From positions 5,080 to 68,839 of the forward strand of contig FJOG01000088.1 in NCBI GenBank assembly GCA_900073065.1: DNA of 63,760 nt, read 5' to 3'. Below the pieces are notes generated by a model. That model had not been told where the DNA came from. It made no database searches and saw only the letters and a program-made list of their open reading frames with translations. Of this stretch, positions 21,721 through 31,003 are shown piece after piece (position 1 is the first letter of the stretch; each line of letters starts with the position of its first letter). The translations under genes were made by a program, and so were the position numbers. This DNA is from Phialocephala subalpina. Its lineage: Eukaryota > Ascomycota > Leotiomycetes > Helotiales > Mollisiaceae.

Positions 21721-22432
21721 TTAGCAATCCGTGTATTCAATGACCGATGGTAATTTACGTTTTGCAAAGTGCCGTACAAGTCTATTGTTTGGAGAATGGT
21801 ATGCTCCAGTCGCACTCTTCGTGGGGCAGCAAAGCTGGTCGGTGGGTTTATCAGTCCCCCTTAGAAATGCAGGGTCGTGAACGTCGCCGTCCGCATAGTA
21901 ATCATCGCCATCATGGGCATCGTATGGCGTATCATATTCGCTATCAAGTTGATTTGAGTGGGCGCGACATTGCTCAAGGTTCACAGACAGGAGGCGTTCC
22001 TGAGACTGGACGAACGGACTAGGACTGGAACTAGAGGGCTGTAAATTACTAACTCGGTATCCATCAAGATGGTCACGTAACGCATTGTTCATCAGAAAGC
22101 AGACCGAGCAAGTCTGGCATTGTCGCTGCTGATTGATCTCATCTGACATGTTTCCGCCAACAAGTCGAGGCGATCGTTGAGAAAGGCAAGCGAGAACAAA
22201 AGACGGATCGTGTTCTTGCAATAAGATTATTCATATTGGATAGAGTAGCACCGGAGCCTGGAGTGAATGGGCTTGGAACGTGGACTGTAGTAAATGGGGG
22301 AGGTTTCATATGTCCCAAGGCGAGAAGCAAGTCATATTGTTTAACACTAGACAATCTTATCCGTCTCCTAAGATGAATCAAGCGACAACATTCTGTAGGA
22401 CACCCAATAGATAACGCCGATATCGATAGCAA
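21721..22432 (-). mobile_element. Probable degraded Gypsy-type retroelement fragment
   Basis: Two broken minus-strand frames occur. One (22149-21721) includes CQTCSVCFLMNNALRDHL, resembling the C-x2-C...F..NNALH.HL finger that recurs in fungal Gypsy polyproteins. The other (22432-22139) ends near it in a different frame. There are no LTRs, protease or reverse transcriptase in view. The call rests on one short motif. Confidence 0.35.
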
Positions 22433-23587
22433 GCCACTGTTGCATAACCAAGTGGTGCAGACACAGCAATCAGTAAGCTGGCCTATTCACTAACCTATTC
22501 CACGCACCTCTCACTCCGCCAGAGCTCCCTGTGCTTGGGCGACGCTCAGTTGGATGGTCAACCCTGTTCACCACGTCACAGCCGCCGGTTGACGGATGAC
22601 GAGTCGTGCCAATTCTGTTTGATCGAGCTTCGCGGACATCGTCAGCTACAGGATAGAAAAACTGGTCCTGGGTGATGACAGACAGGTGTAATCCCCCTTC
22701 GCAGCGTCAAGCATAGCTGCGAACTTTTCTTTTGCTACTTCAGAGGCCCTCGTCATGGTTTCTCGGCCTAACGGTCTTAGTAGAGTAATGGAATATTTAA
22801 ATTGTGCATTTAAAGCTACTCTTTGGTCTTGTTTTTATGATTCTTAGGTTTTGACAAAGCCTAATGGTGTTCTTCGTGATCTTGCTGTTGCTGAGTTTGT
22901 TGGATGGGAGGTGGTAATTCCCCGCCTTTATATTTGACATGCGATTCTATGGCAACCCCTCACGATGACATCAGAATGATATTCGGATTGGTTGCCAGGG
23001 ACAAGGATCAACAACGGGCCATTAAGATTGGTTGAATTCGTGATTTTCCTATAAGCTTACTAAAGTAAGTTAGTATTATAAATATATACCGGTTTAAATG
23101 CATTTATTGCTTAGCGCAACGCAGGATAAAGGGGGCTTTAGACCCCTACCCATTGAAAATCACGTGGTTAGAGTATGGTAGAATCTCGAGTTGTTCAGCC
23201 TGAATGCAACCATGGAAGCTAAATTTGTCGACAAATTTCGATTTAGCGACGGAATCATGAACACCAGTTAGATTGCACAAGCCAGGAGTCCGCGTTTCTC
23301 GTTCAGCCCCAACTTCCTTCTTTAGCGTATCACAATGTTGAAATTCGCCAAGTACTTTTTGTGCTGCGATATTTAAAGCGGTCAGCCTTAAAATCCCACA
23401 CCCGGGTTGTGCGATTGCTCAACATCCTCAGGTGCAAGTGCACAAGCAGGAATCATCCCCCGGGTGGCGTCCGCAGCAGGTAGAGTTGGAGTGGACTGAA
23501 GTATAAAGCACTCGACCCAAGACGAAGTTTCATTCGCAATTGTTTATCATTCTCATTTAACTGAATTGAAATTGATTCGGCAACGAC
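22433..23587. other. Intergenic DNA without recognised gene
   Basis: I see no coding potential in this stretch. It contains two distant 10-bp inverted copies of CGTGATTTTC (23039-23048 and 23155-23164) of doubtful meaning. The last part is the chitosanase promoter. Confidence 0.4.
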
Positions 23588-24654
23588 ATGCGTTCCTCTC
23601 ATCTTCTCCTCGCCAGCTTGGCCATTCAATCTTCTGTCGCTCGCGATGTCCCAACCAACATCAAAAACTTTTACAATAGCATCAAGAGCGCCGGATCTTG
23701 CAGCAACAAACTCCAAACAGGATTCTACGCAACCGATGATGGACCCAACAGCAGGTCTCCCCTCCTCTACCTCCACAAACCTTACTAAGCCCTCCCAGCA
23801 TTCTCCTACTGCGGCGACCACCTCTCCTCCTCCAGCGTAATCTACCTCCAAGGAACCAGCGGCTCCCTAGCAGACATGGACATCGACTGCGACGGCGTCC
23901 AAAACGGCCCCGGCAACGACGGTCGCTGCGGTTCCTCATCCGACACCCAAAGTCAGACTTCATTCATGGATACCGTTGCTAGCTACGGCCAAGGGGTCAG
24001 TGATTTGAACGCTTTCGTGCATCCTTATGTTGTTTTTGGGAATGTGGGGTCGAAGGCGGGGTATGTGAATTTTGATCCGAGGAGTGTGGGGGTGCAGCCG
24101 TTGAGTTTGATGGCTGTTGTTTGTGGGGATAAAATGGTGAGTATTCTTTCCTTGGTGGCGGGAAAATGCTTAGGTTTGACAGTTTTATGGGATCTGGGGA
24201 GATGAGAATGGTGATGATGGTCCGAAACCCATGATTGGAGAGGCGTCCATCTCGATGGCAACGCTCTGCTTTGGAACAAGCGTTAATGGAAACAACGGTC
24301 ACACCCAGACCGATGTTCTGTACATCGCCTTCACTGGCAATGATGCCGTGCCTGGGACAAGCGCAAAATGGAATGCGGGCTCTGTGAATGAGTTTGAAAG
24401 CAGCATTCAAGCTCTAGGTGACAAGTTGATCCAGAGAATTGGTGGTGGAACTGTCTCAACGACCCCACCTACGTCAACATCCCCACCTGCTGCGAGATGT
24501 ACGTCTTGCTCTTGGACTGGGCACTGTGCAGGTCAGTTGAAGACATTCCCAACACACTTACTGGCTGACGAAAGCAGGCGCTTCTTGCAAGACTGCGGAT
24601 GATTGCGATGGAAGTCTAACTTGCATCGGTGGAAAGTGTGGAGGATGCACTTAG
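23588..24654 (+). CDS. csn: Secreted endo-chitosanase, glycoside hydrolase family 75
   Basis: The enzyme hydrolyses chitosan outside the cell. A short signal peptide (RSSHLLLASLAIQSSVA) precedes the GH75 domain. Hallmarks include NIKNFYNSIKSAGSC, TGFYATDDGPN, YCGDH, ADMDIDCDG, GRCGSSSDTQSQTSF, DLNAFVHPYVVFGN, GIWGDENGDDG and GEASISMATLCFG. The acidic pair of the family is expected in WGDENGDDG and GEAS. A Thr/Pro linker and a Cys-rich tail (from CTSCSWTGHCAG to CGGCT) follow, possibly a small binding module. Introns are at 23751-23798, around 24136-24180 and around 24531-24576. The first needs a GC-AG donor, since a GT donor puts the second exon out of frame. The gene appears intact up to its TAG at 24652-24654. 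Confidence 0.85.
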
Positions 24655-24718
24655 GCAGACCACTGTCTCTGCAATTCAAATCCTCATGGATGAGGCCCAA
24701 CTTGCTGATATATAACAG

Positions 24719-24792
24719 GTGCTTCTTGCTCGACAGCTAATGACTGTTCGGACAATCTGGTATGCCAGAGTGGGAAGTGTGCTACCCCATGA
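24719..24792 (+). pseudogene. Orphan exon remnant: second Cys-rich repeat of the chitosanase tail
   Basis: After an acceptor-like TAACAG, this stretch reads GASCSTANDCSDNLVC and a further QSGKCATP, then TGA. It closely parallels the last annotated exon (GASCKTADDCDGSLTC). The upstream exon now ends in TAG with no GT donor, so this former exon is probably no longer spliced in. Alternative splicing from another donor cannot be excluded. Confidence 0.5.
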
Positions 24793-26518
24793 GAGGCGGA
24801 AAATACTAAGAACGGTGGCGAGATAGGGAGACTGCTTTTCCAAATAGCAGCTACCTCGCAACTGGAACAGACCAAATAAGTATAGAACTTTGAATGAGAA
24901 CTCACAGTGTCAAAAGAAAATGCGAAGAAAACAGCTTCGAAAGATGAATTCCATCCCCGACTGTTCTCGCTCGACCATACCCCACCTTAGCCCCTGTTCT
25001 CGCCCCTGAATGCACCCTCCCCCAAAACTACAAGCAAGATCAAAATATAAGCATAAAATTGCCACCTGTGAGATCCAGATCCCAAGCAGGGTTGATGATC
25101 CTTCGAGAATCAGGTAAACTTGAATGCTTGAAGCGTCCGTGCTGGGAAAATCTAGAGCCTCAGCTGTATTTGTGCAATTCGCGGACGATTTGTCATTAGC
25201 AGGTTCGCTCGTGGCAGGTGTACCAGTTGCAGATGCGTTCGGTGGGAGTTTCGTGTGTGGAGCCATCAGTGGCACGCTCGTTGAAAAGCCCTTCCGTGGG
25301 CAAACTATCAGAAAGGCAGTCATTATCCGCAAGCCTCGGCCTTTTCGGCAGTCTGCCGGTTCCGCTACTTGGGCTTTGCATCTTCCGGTGATCTCTCTTT
25401 GTGGGAGGTAGTCGATTAGATCTGCGAAGGTGTTTGAATTCAACACAAATAGGAAGAGAAGAAGCTTCTCCTTGGCCTATCTTAATATGATAGTTTTGAA
25501 CTATCATAACCTCAGTGTGTACATTTGTGATGGGTTGAAGCTCAAACTTACTCGTTTGTCCTACAAGCTCGTTCAGGTTCCGCAAACTCCTACCTTTGAC
25601 ATCGAGCACAAAACGTAAGATCTCGCGGATGTGCGCCATGACCTATTCGTCAATATCATCAGCCATTGTAAGCTCGTGATATAATATAGTTAACGTGAAC
25701 GAGATAGACTGACGAATACCGTTCGAGTGAAACAGCACCGCAATTTTCACGATCTAGCTCTCGCTTGTTTAGCCAATAATATACGGCATTCGGTCGAACG
25801 TGTAACTGAGTTACACATTCGACCGCATTGTATCGTGAAATAAATACACTTTTGCGAAGTCTATGTTGTCCAAAAAAGTTCGATCGTGAATAGAAAGACA
25901 AACTAAAGCTTTGGTGATCGAGACACAGGACTACGAGGTTTCATTCAGTATCGTGAGTGGCCTATTTGCAGGTTGATGGAAAATACTTAATCCGGGCCGA
26001 TCTATGGCCTAAGACCTTAAGCACCAACTTTCGAGCTTCGTGGACAAGACCAGATCGGCTTCTTAAGAGTCCTGCACCTTTACAGTACTGTACAGTACGA
26101 GAATTAGTCTCTTGATCGCATTCGTATTATCGTGTCTCATCTTCAGTATCATAGCCCCAAACATCGCTTCCTCCCAACACGGCCTAAGATGTGGCTGTGT
26201 GGCCGTGGCCGTGGCTGTAGCGTTGATGCCTAACACCCCCGCCAGATTTTCCTATGATGCTGAACGATGCGGGCATTTAACATCTTCATTCTCATACAGT
26301 TCTAGCACTTCGATCGCTTTTCTTTAGTGTGACCAAGGCTCCACCTTCTTGAGATACGGAGCACTTAGTTCAATTTCAACCGCAGAATCCCCGTGACCGA
26401 ACAGAGCCAACACATCTCCGAAACCCCGCATCCGAGGAACTGTGCAACCGTTTCCCTCAGCCGATGGCAAAGTCTTCCCTCACTTAGCAGCTGTAACTGC
26501 TTCTCCCAAACACCAGAG
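24793..26518. other. Intergenic region, no supported gene
   Basis: Overlapping open frames at about 24.9-25.6 kb on both strands show no recognisable domain and no consistent exon model. The stretch contains a near-perfect 35-bp palindrome (25791-25825) and a perfect 14-bp palindrome GTACTGTACAGTAC (26085-26098). The last part is the promoter and leader of the HET-ankyrin gene. Confidence 0.4.
25791..25825. repeat. 35-bp near-perfect palindrome
   Basis: Arms of 17 bp (CGGTCGAACGTGTAACT and its complement with one mismatch) are separated by a single base. The single mismatch is C/T, compatible with a transition. Function is unknown. Confidence 0.55.
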
Positions 26519-28171
26519 ATGACGAAGTTCAAATACGAGCACCTCAAAGGATCTGCCTTTCGCCTTCTTCGACTGCTCAAAGGCGACAGCGACTCTATTC
26601 AGTGTGAGCTTTTTGAGTCAGAGCTCCCCCCACCAGAAGATGTCGGAGATTATGCAGCATTATCTTACACATGGGGTAGCCAATCGAGACCGTGTGAAAT
26701 AATGATCAATAGAAGTGGAATGGAAGTTACCAAAAATGCATATCTTGCACTTCGAGATCTCCGTTGCAAAGAAAAAGATCGGATCCTTTGGATTGACGCT
26801 CTTTGCATTGATCAAAACAACAAGGAAGAGCGGGGACAGCAAGTCCAGCAGATGGGCTCTATCTACAGCAAGGCCGAACGAGTAATAATCTGGTTGGGCG
26901 AAGCTACTTATGATACGGATTACGTTATGCGTCATATACAGCAACTAGAAAAGCAACTAGAGACAGAGGGCATAAAATATGCCTCCAACGGCTCGGAAGT
27001 TCCAGATAAGCAATTGGAGAAAATCTGGTCAGCGATAGTACGCAGTTTAAGTGACGCCCAAAAAGACCTTCTAGTTGAAGGCTTGCAGTCGCTCCTTCAT
27101 CGAAATTGGTTTAAAAGAGTCTGGATTCTCCAAGAAGCTGCCAACGCGCAAATTGCTGAAATCGCTTGCGGCGGCAACTCCGTTTCGGCAAGCATCTTTG
27201 CTCGTATGCCGTTTTTACTGGGGAGCACCCCAGACCCGCACTGCGAACCTATCTTGAATATTATGCCAGGTCCTCTTCGGGATCGCTCTTGGTGGGCTGA
27301 AAAGCCAGATCTTTATACAATGCTGGACAAATTTCGCAACAGCGAAGCGACCGACCCTCGAGATCAGATTTATGCTTTACTAGGCATATCTTCAGATACA
27401 TGCGACACTGGCTTTCTGAAAGCAGACTATAGAAAGGAACTCAAAGATGTTATTTTTGATACAATATCGTTCTTGCTCGACTTTAACGAATTAGACTCTC
27501 CTCCTTGCCGTTTCTTCGATTGGGGATTCCCAGAGTTCTTAGGAAATTTGAATTCACTTGCCAATGAAGTGCTTAAGTGCGCAATTAGTAAAGAATATGT
27601 GGCTTTGGTAAAGCTGCTAATAGCACGCGATGACGTTGATATCAATGTAAGAGCAAGCGACCAGACACCGCTGTTATGGGCGGCAGAGAATGGGCATGAG
27701 GCGGTGGTCGAGCTGCTGCTCACAAAGGATGGGGTCGATATTAACTCCAAGGATAATGCTGGACGGACGCCGTTATTATGGGCGGCAAAGAACGGGCATG
27801 AGGCGGTAGTCAAGCTGCTGCTCACAAAGGGTGGGGTTAATCTTAACACTAAAGATAAACTTGGACGACGGACGCCGTTATCATTGGCGGCAGAAAATGG
27901 GGATGAGGCAGTGGTCAAACTACTACTCACAAAGAATGGGGTCGATATCAACTCCAAGGATTATACTGGACGGACGCCGTTATTATTGGCGGCAGAAAAC
28001 GGGCATAAGGCAGTGGTCAAACTACTACTCACAAAGGATGGGGTCGATATCAACTCCAAGGATAATGCTGGACGGATGCCGTTATCATGGGCTGTTGAGA
28101 ATAGGCATGTTGTTATCATTAAGCTATTGCGCAAGATAGGTGCTCGAGATATGTCAGTTGAGGACTCGTAA
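26519..28171 (+). CDS. HET-domain protein with C-terminal ankyrin repeats
   Basis: A single-exon gene encodes 550 residues. The HET domain (PF06985) occupies roughly residues 40-200: YAALSYTWG, ILWIDALCIDQNN and IYSKAERVIIWLGEA, followed by RNWFKRVWILQEAA and the later ATDPRDQIYALLGI. About five ankyrin units of 34-35 residues follow (from about residue 375), based on TPLLWAAENGHEAVVELLL. The units are very similar to each other even at the DNA level. HET proteins mediate non-self recognition and trigger incompatibility cell death, and the ankyrin array probably senses a ligand or partner. The ATG at 26519 (MTKFKYEHL) fits family starts. One repeat has an extra Arg (LGRRTPL). Confidence 0.92.
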   Translation: MTKFKYEHLKGSAFRLLRLLKGDSDSIQCELFESELPPPEDVGDYAALSYTWGSQSRPCEIMINRSGMEVTKNAYLALRDLRCKEKDRILWIDALCIDQNNKEERGQQVQQMGSIYSKAERVIIWLGEATYDTDYVMRHIQQLEKQLETEGIKYASNGSEVPDKQLEKIWSAIVRSLSDAQKDLLVEGLQSLLHRNWFKRVWILQEAANAQIAEIACGGNSVSASIFARMPFLLGSTPDPHCEPILNIMPGPLRDRSWWAEKPDLYTMLDKFRNSEATDPRDQIYALLGISSDTCDTGFLKADYRKELKDVIFDTISFLLDFNELDSPPCRFFDWGFPEFLGNLNSLANEVLKCAISKEYVALVKLLIARDDVDINVRASDQTPLLWAAENGHEAVVELLLTKDGVDINSKDNAGRTPLLWAAKNGHEAVVKLLLTKGGVNLNTKDKLGRRTPLSLAAENGDEAVVKLLLTKNGVDINSKDYTGRTPLLLAAENGHKAVVKLLLTKDGVDINSKDNAGRMPLSWAVENRHVVIIKLLRKIGARDMSVEDS

Positions 28172-29017
28172 TTAGTGGCAGTGGTCTCAATGCGGTGGGG
28201 AAATCGTTGCATGTTGGCATGAAGCCGCATCATCAGTTACGCATCGTTTCACTAGGTGGTTTGGCCTAATTCGGATGTGCCAGTGAGAGCACTATATCAA
28301 GCAGACATTTCCACCTAGCTAGACGGACAGATTTGACATCAATACCATACATTTTGCCCTGACCACCTCCGCAACTGATAAGATAAGTATAGTAATGGGG
28401 ATGGAAAATAAAAGTAAATAAATTACTTTATAATTAATTAATTGCATTTAATAAATAGGATCAATAACATATACTAATCAACACTCTATTCCTTAGTATA
28501 ATAGATGAGGAAGGAAGCTAGGTACAGGAGAGATGCCACGTAAATACCCCCGCTCCTGAAATAACCACGTGATGGTTCAGCTCGTGTGCGGGGGGAACTG
28601 TCATATACTCTAATCGTTCGGTTGCCACTTCTCACCCAACCCACTTACAGAAAATTGAAAGTTGATAGGTATGAACTGAAAGTCACGAAAGTGGTTGCAG
28701 ATCTGAATGCACAAGCTGTCGCCAATGAACGAGAACTGAAATCATCTCTAGGCATTGATTTACAGTATGGAAAAGCCACTGTGTACTGGGATTGTAGGGA
28801 GAGCAGTAGACATGCAGCAAAAAAACATCAAATAGAAGGATGAAAAGAGAACAACGGGTCGTGAAGATGAGGAGCCAGGATGTTGGTTGGAACGCCTTTT
28901 CAAGCCTTGTGGGGTTTCCATTCGCTATGCAAGTGAGCAGCTCAAATATATATACATACCATCATTACAATTCATACACATCATCATCTTACACCTCTCC
29001 GACCCTTCATGTGCCTC
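28172..29017. other. Intergenic region between HET-ankyrin and VPS72 genes
   Basis: No gene is supported. It includes a short AT-rich stretch (about 28400-28510) and a plus-strand frame (28586-28843) with no recognisable domain. It holds the 3' ends of two converging transcripts. Confidence 0.45.
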
Positions 29018-31003
29018 CTATGCCGCACTTCCACCAACACCAACACCCTTCGGCTGAACCAATGCCTCCCTAAACCTATCCGGCACACCTCTCGCAGCAT
29101 AAGTCCCCAACCCCACATATGCACCAACAAGTTTACTCCATCTATACTCTCCCTTCTTCAGCTTCTGGATCTCTTTGTATGCGTACTGATTACAATAGGG
29201 CAGACCTGTGCTCGGGTCTCGGTATTTGGCTGGGTAGCCTGTTATGGCGCAGGCTTCGTGGGAGGCTTTGGATCCTGCTTTCTGTTAGATTGGAGAGGAG
29301 AAGAAGGATGACAAGTACTTACGAGGAACTTTGACGAATTTGCGGTTGAACAAGATTTGTGTCTGTACATTCTTGTCCTTGATGAGGGTCTCGTCAAAGT
29401 TTTCCAAGATGAGGTAGTTAACTGCTCCGTGTTCGATTGCTGGTGGAGGTGGTGGTCCTTCAGGCACGGCTGGTGCAGCTGGTGGATTAGGGTGAAGTGC
29501 GAAGGGAATTGTAGTAGACAGCGCTTTCGGAGGTGGAGGAGGGAAGTTGTAGCCCAAGCCAGGAACAGGAGCAGATCCATCGAGGGCGGGAGGTGTAGAG
29601 ATATATGGAGATCGTGCTTGTTGAATATTCCATGGTGGAGGCGGAGCAGTCAGAGGAAGACCCGCTGGAGGTGCTAGAACAGATGATCTTGGGGGTGCGT
29701 GGACGATAGGAGTAGGTTTGGGAGGAGCGGGTGGTGGTATCGTTTCCGCTGGCGGCGGGGTGGGATTTGGTGGTGCTGAAGGCACTTCAACCTTCTCATT
29801 TTCCGTGGGCGGTACGGTATCTGACTTGGAATCTGGTTGCGATGCTTGATCTGATTTCGACGGACCAGGTTCCGCAATGGAATCCCGGCGTGGTTGATCA
29901 GAATCGGATGGACCAGCCTGTGCCGCTGAGTCTCGACGCCCTTTCGAAGCATCCTCCTTCGGCTTCTCAGCATTCGACGGACCTGCTTCAGTCGTAGGCG
30001 CAACAGACCCACTTTCCGATTCCTCCATCTCAGCAGCCTTCCTCTTCCTCGTAGGCTTCTCCTTCTCCTCAATCGTCAAATTCTTCCCCACCTTCTTCAA
30101 CTTCCCACCAACCCATTCCGCCATCCCGCTCCACCAAGTAATAACGGGTCCCTCCAACGTTCTATCATGCAACGCAGCCAGCTTTGCCCTCTGCTCTTCC
30201 TCTCTCTCTTGTTCTGCCTGCTCCCATCTACTCAAGCTTTTCGAATTCGCCTTTTCCACCCTCGCAGCCTCCTTCAACCTATCCTCCTGTGTCAAAGCAG
30301 GTTTCTTCGCAGCCTCTTTCTTGGCCGCAGCCTTCTCCATATTCGCCAACTGCTTCAACCTCTTCACCTCCCTATCCACCATCTGCATATGCAACTGCTG
30401 CTTACTCTGCTTCGTCGTCCCTCTCTGCGACGCCCTCGTCGGCGCATCCTCAGCCGTCGGAATCCAACTCGTCCTCTCAGACTTCTTCTTCGGTCTCGGG
30501 GCCGGCGTTTGCGAAATCGTAGGATCAATCTTAACCCTCTTCTTGAAAATCTTCGGCATGCCACCTTCTAATTTCCTCTTTTTGGCTTTCTCCGCTTTCT
30601 CTTTGCGCTGTAATTCTTTCTCGCCTTCTAGGTCGTCGTCTCCGGCTGCTGGGCCCTGGTCTTCGTCATCGGAGGAGGAGTCCATCTGGACGTCTGAGTC
30701 GGCGGCGTCATCTGAGAAGCCTGCGTCGTCGTCTGCTTCGGCGAAGAGGAGCTCGAGCTCGTCGTCGGGGTCTTCTTGTTGGAGGAGGTTTGCGAGGCGG
30801 TTTCCGGCTGTTGCGCGACGTTCGCGGGTAGTTGCTAGCCATTCTGTTTGTTCTTCCTCTTCGCTGTCGCTGCCAGTTCCGCTGCCATCTTCTGACTCTT
30901 CATCCTCTGCTGGTTGCTCCTCTGTTTGCATCGCGGTGTCTTCGTCCTCTAGCCTTGCGGGCTCATCCTCTGTTCGCAGAGGCGTATCCTCCGCATCTGC
31001 CAT
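29018..31003 (-). CDS. VPS72: Vps72/YL1 family subunit of the SWR1 chromatin-remodelling complex
   Basis: Two exons (31003-29323 and 29274-29018) give about 645 residues. The N-terminal YL1 domain begins with RERRATAGNRLANLLQQ and continues with an acidic stretch (DDELELLFAEADDDAG), which in yeast Swc2 binds H2A.Z-H2B. Lys/Glu-rich coiled-coil and low-complexity Pro/Ser/Asp-rich segments follow. The C-terminal YL1_C domain is split by the intron: NYLILENFDE precedes it, and ACAITGYPAKYRDPSTGLPY follows it. The acceptor must be GCAG at 29275, the choice that restores this frame. The protein is nuclear and acts in H2A.Z deposition. The Pro-rich middle part is longer than in yeast. Confidence 0.93.

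Noticed and set aside
23039..23164. Pair of inverted CGTGATTTTC decamers 126 bp apart
   Set aside because: No clear target duplication and no extension of the repeat, so chance is likely.
24910..25639. Overlapping open frames on both strands after the chitosanase gene
   Set aside because: No domain, no consistent splice model and no ATG-led frame with recognisable features.
28586..28843. 85-codon plus-strand frame
   Set aside because: No similarity I recognise, and it sits in a convergent intergenic region.
29674..30571. Long Ser/Pro/Arg-rich frames on both strands inside VPS72
   Set aside because: They are shadow frames of the low-complexity coding sequence of VPS72.
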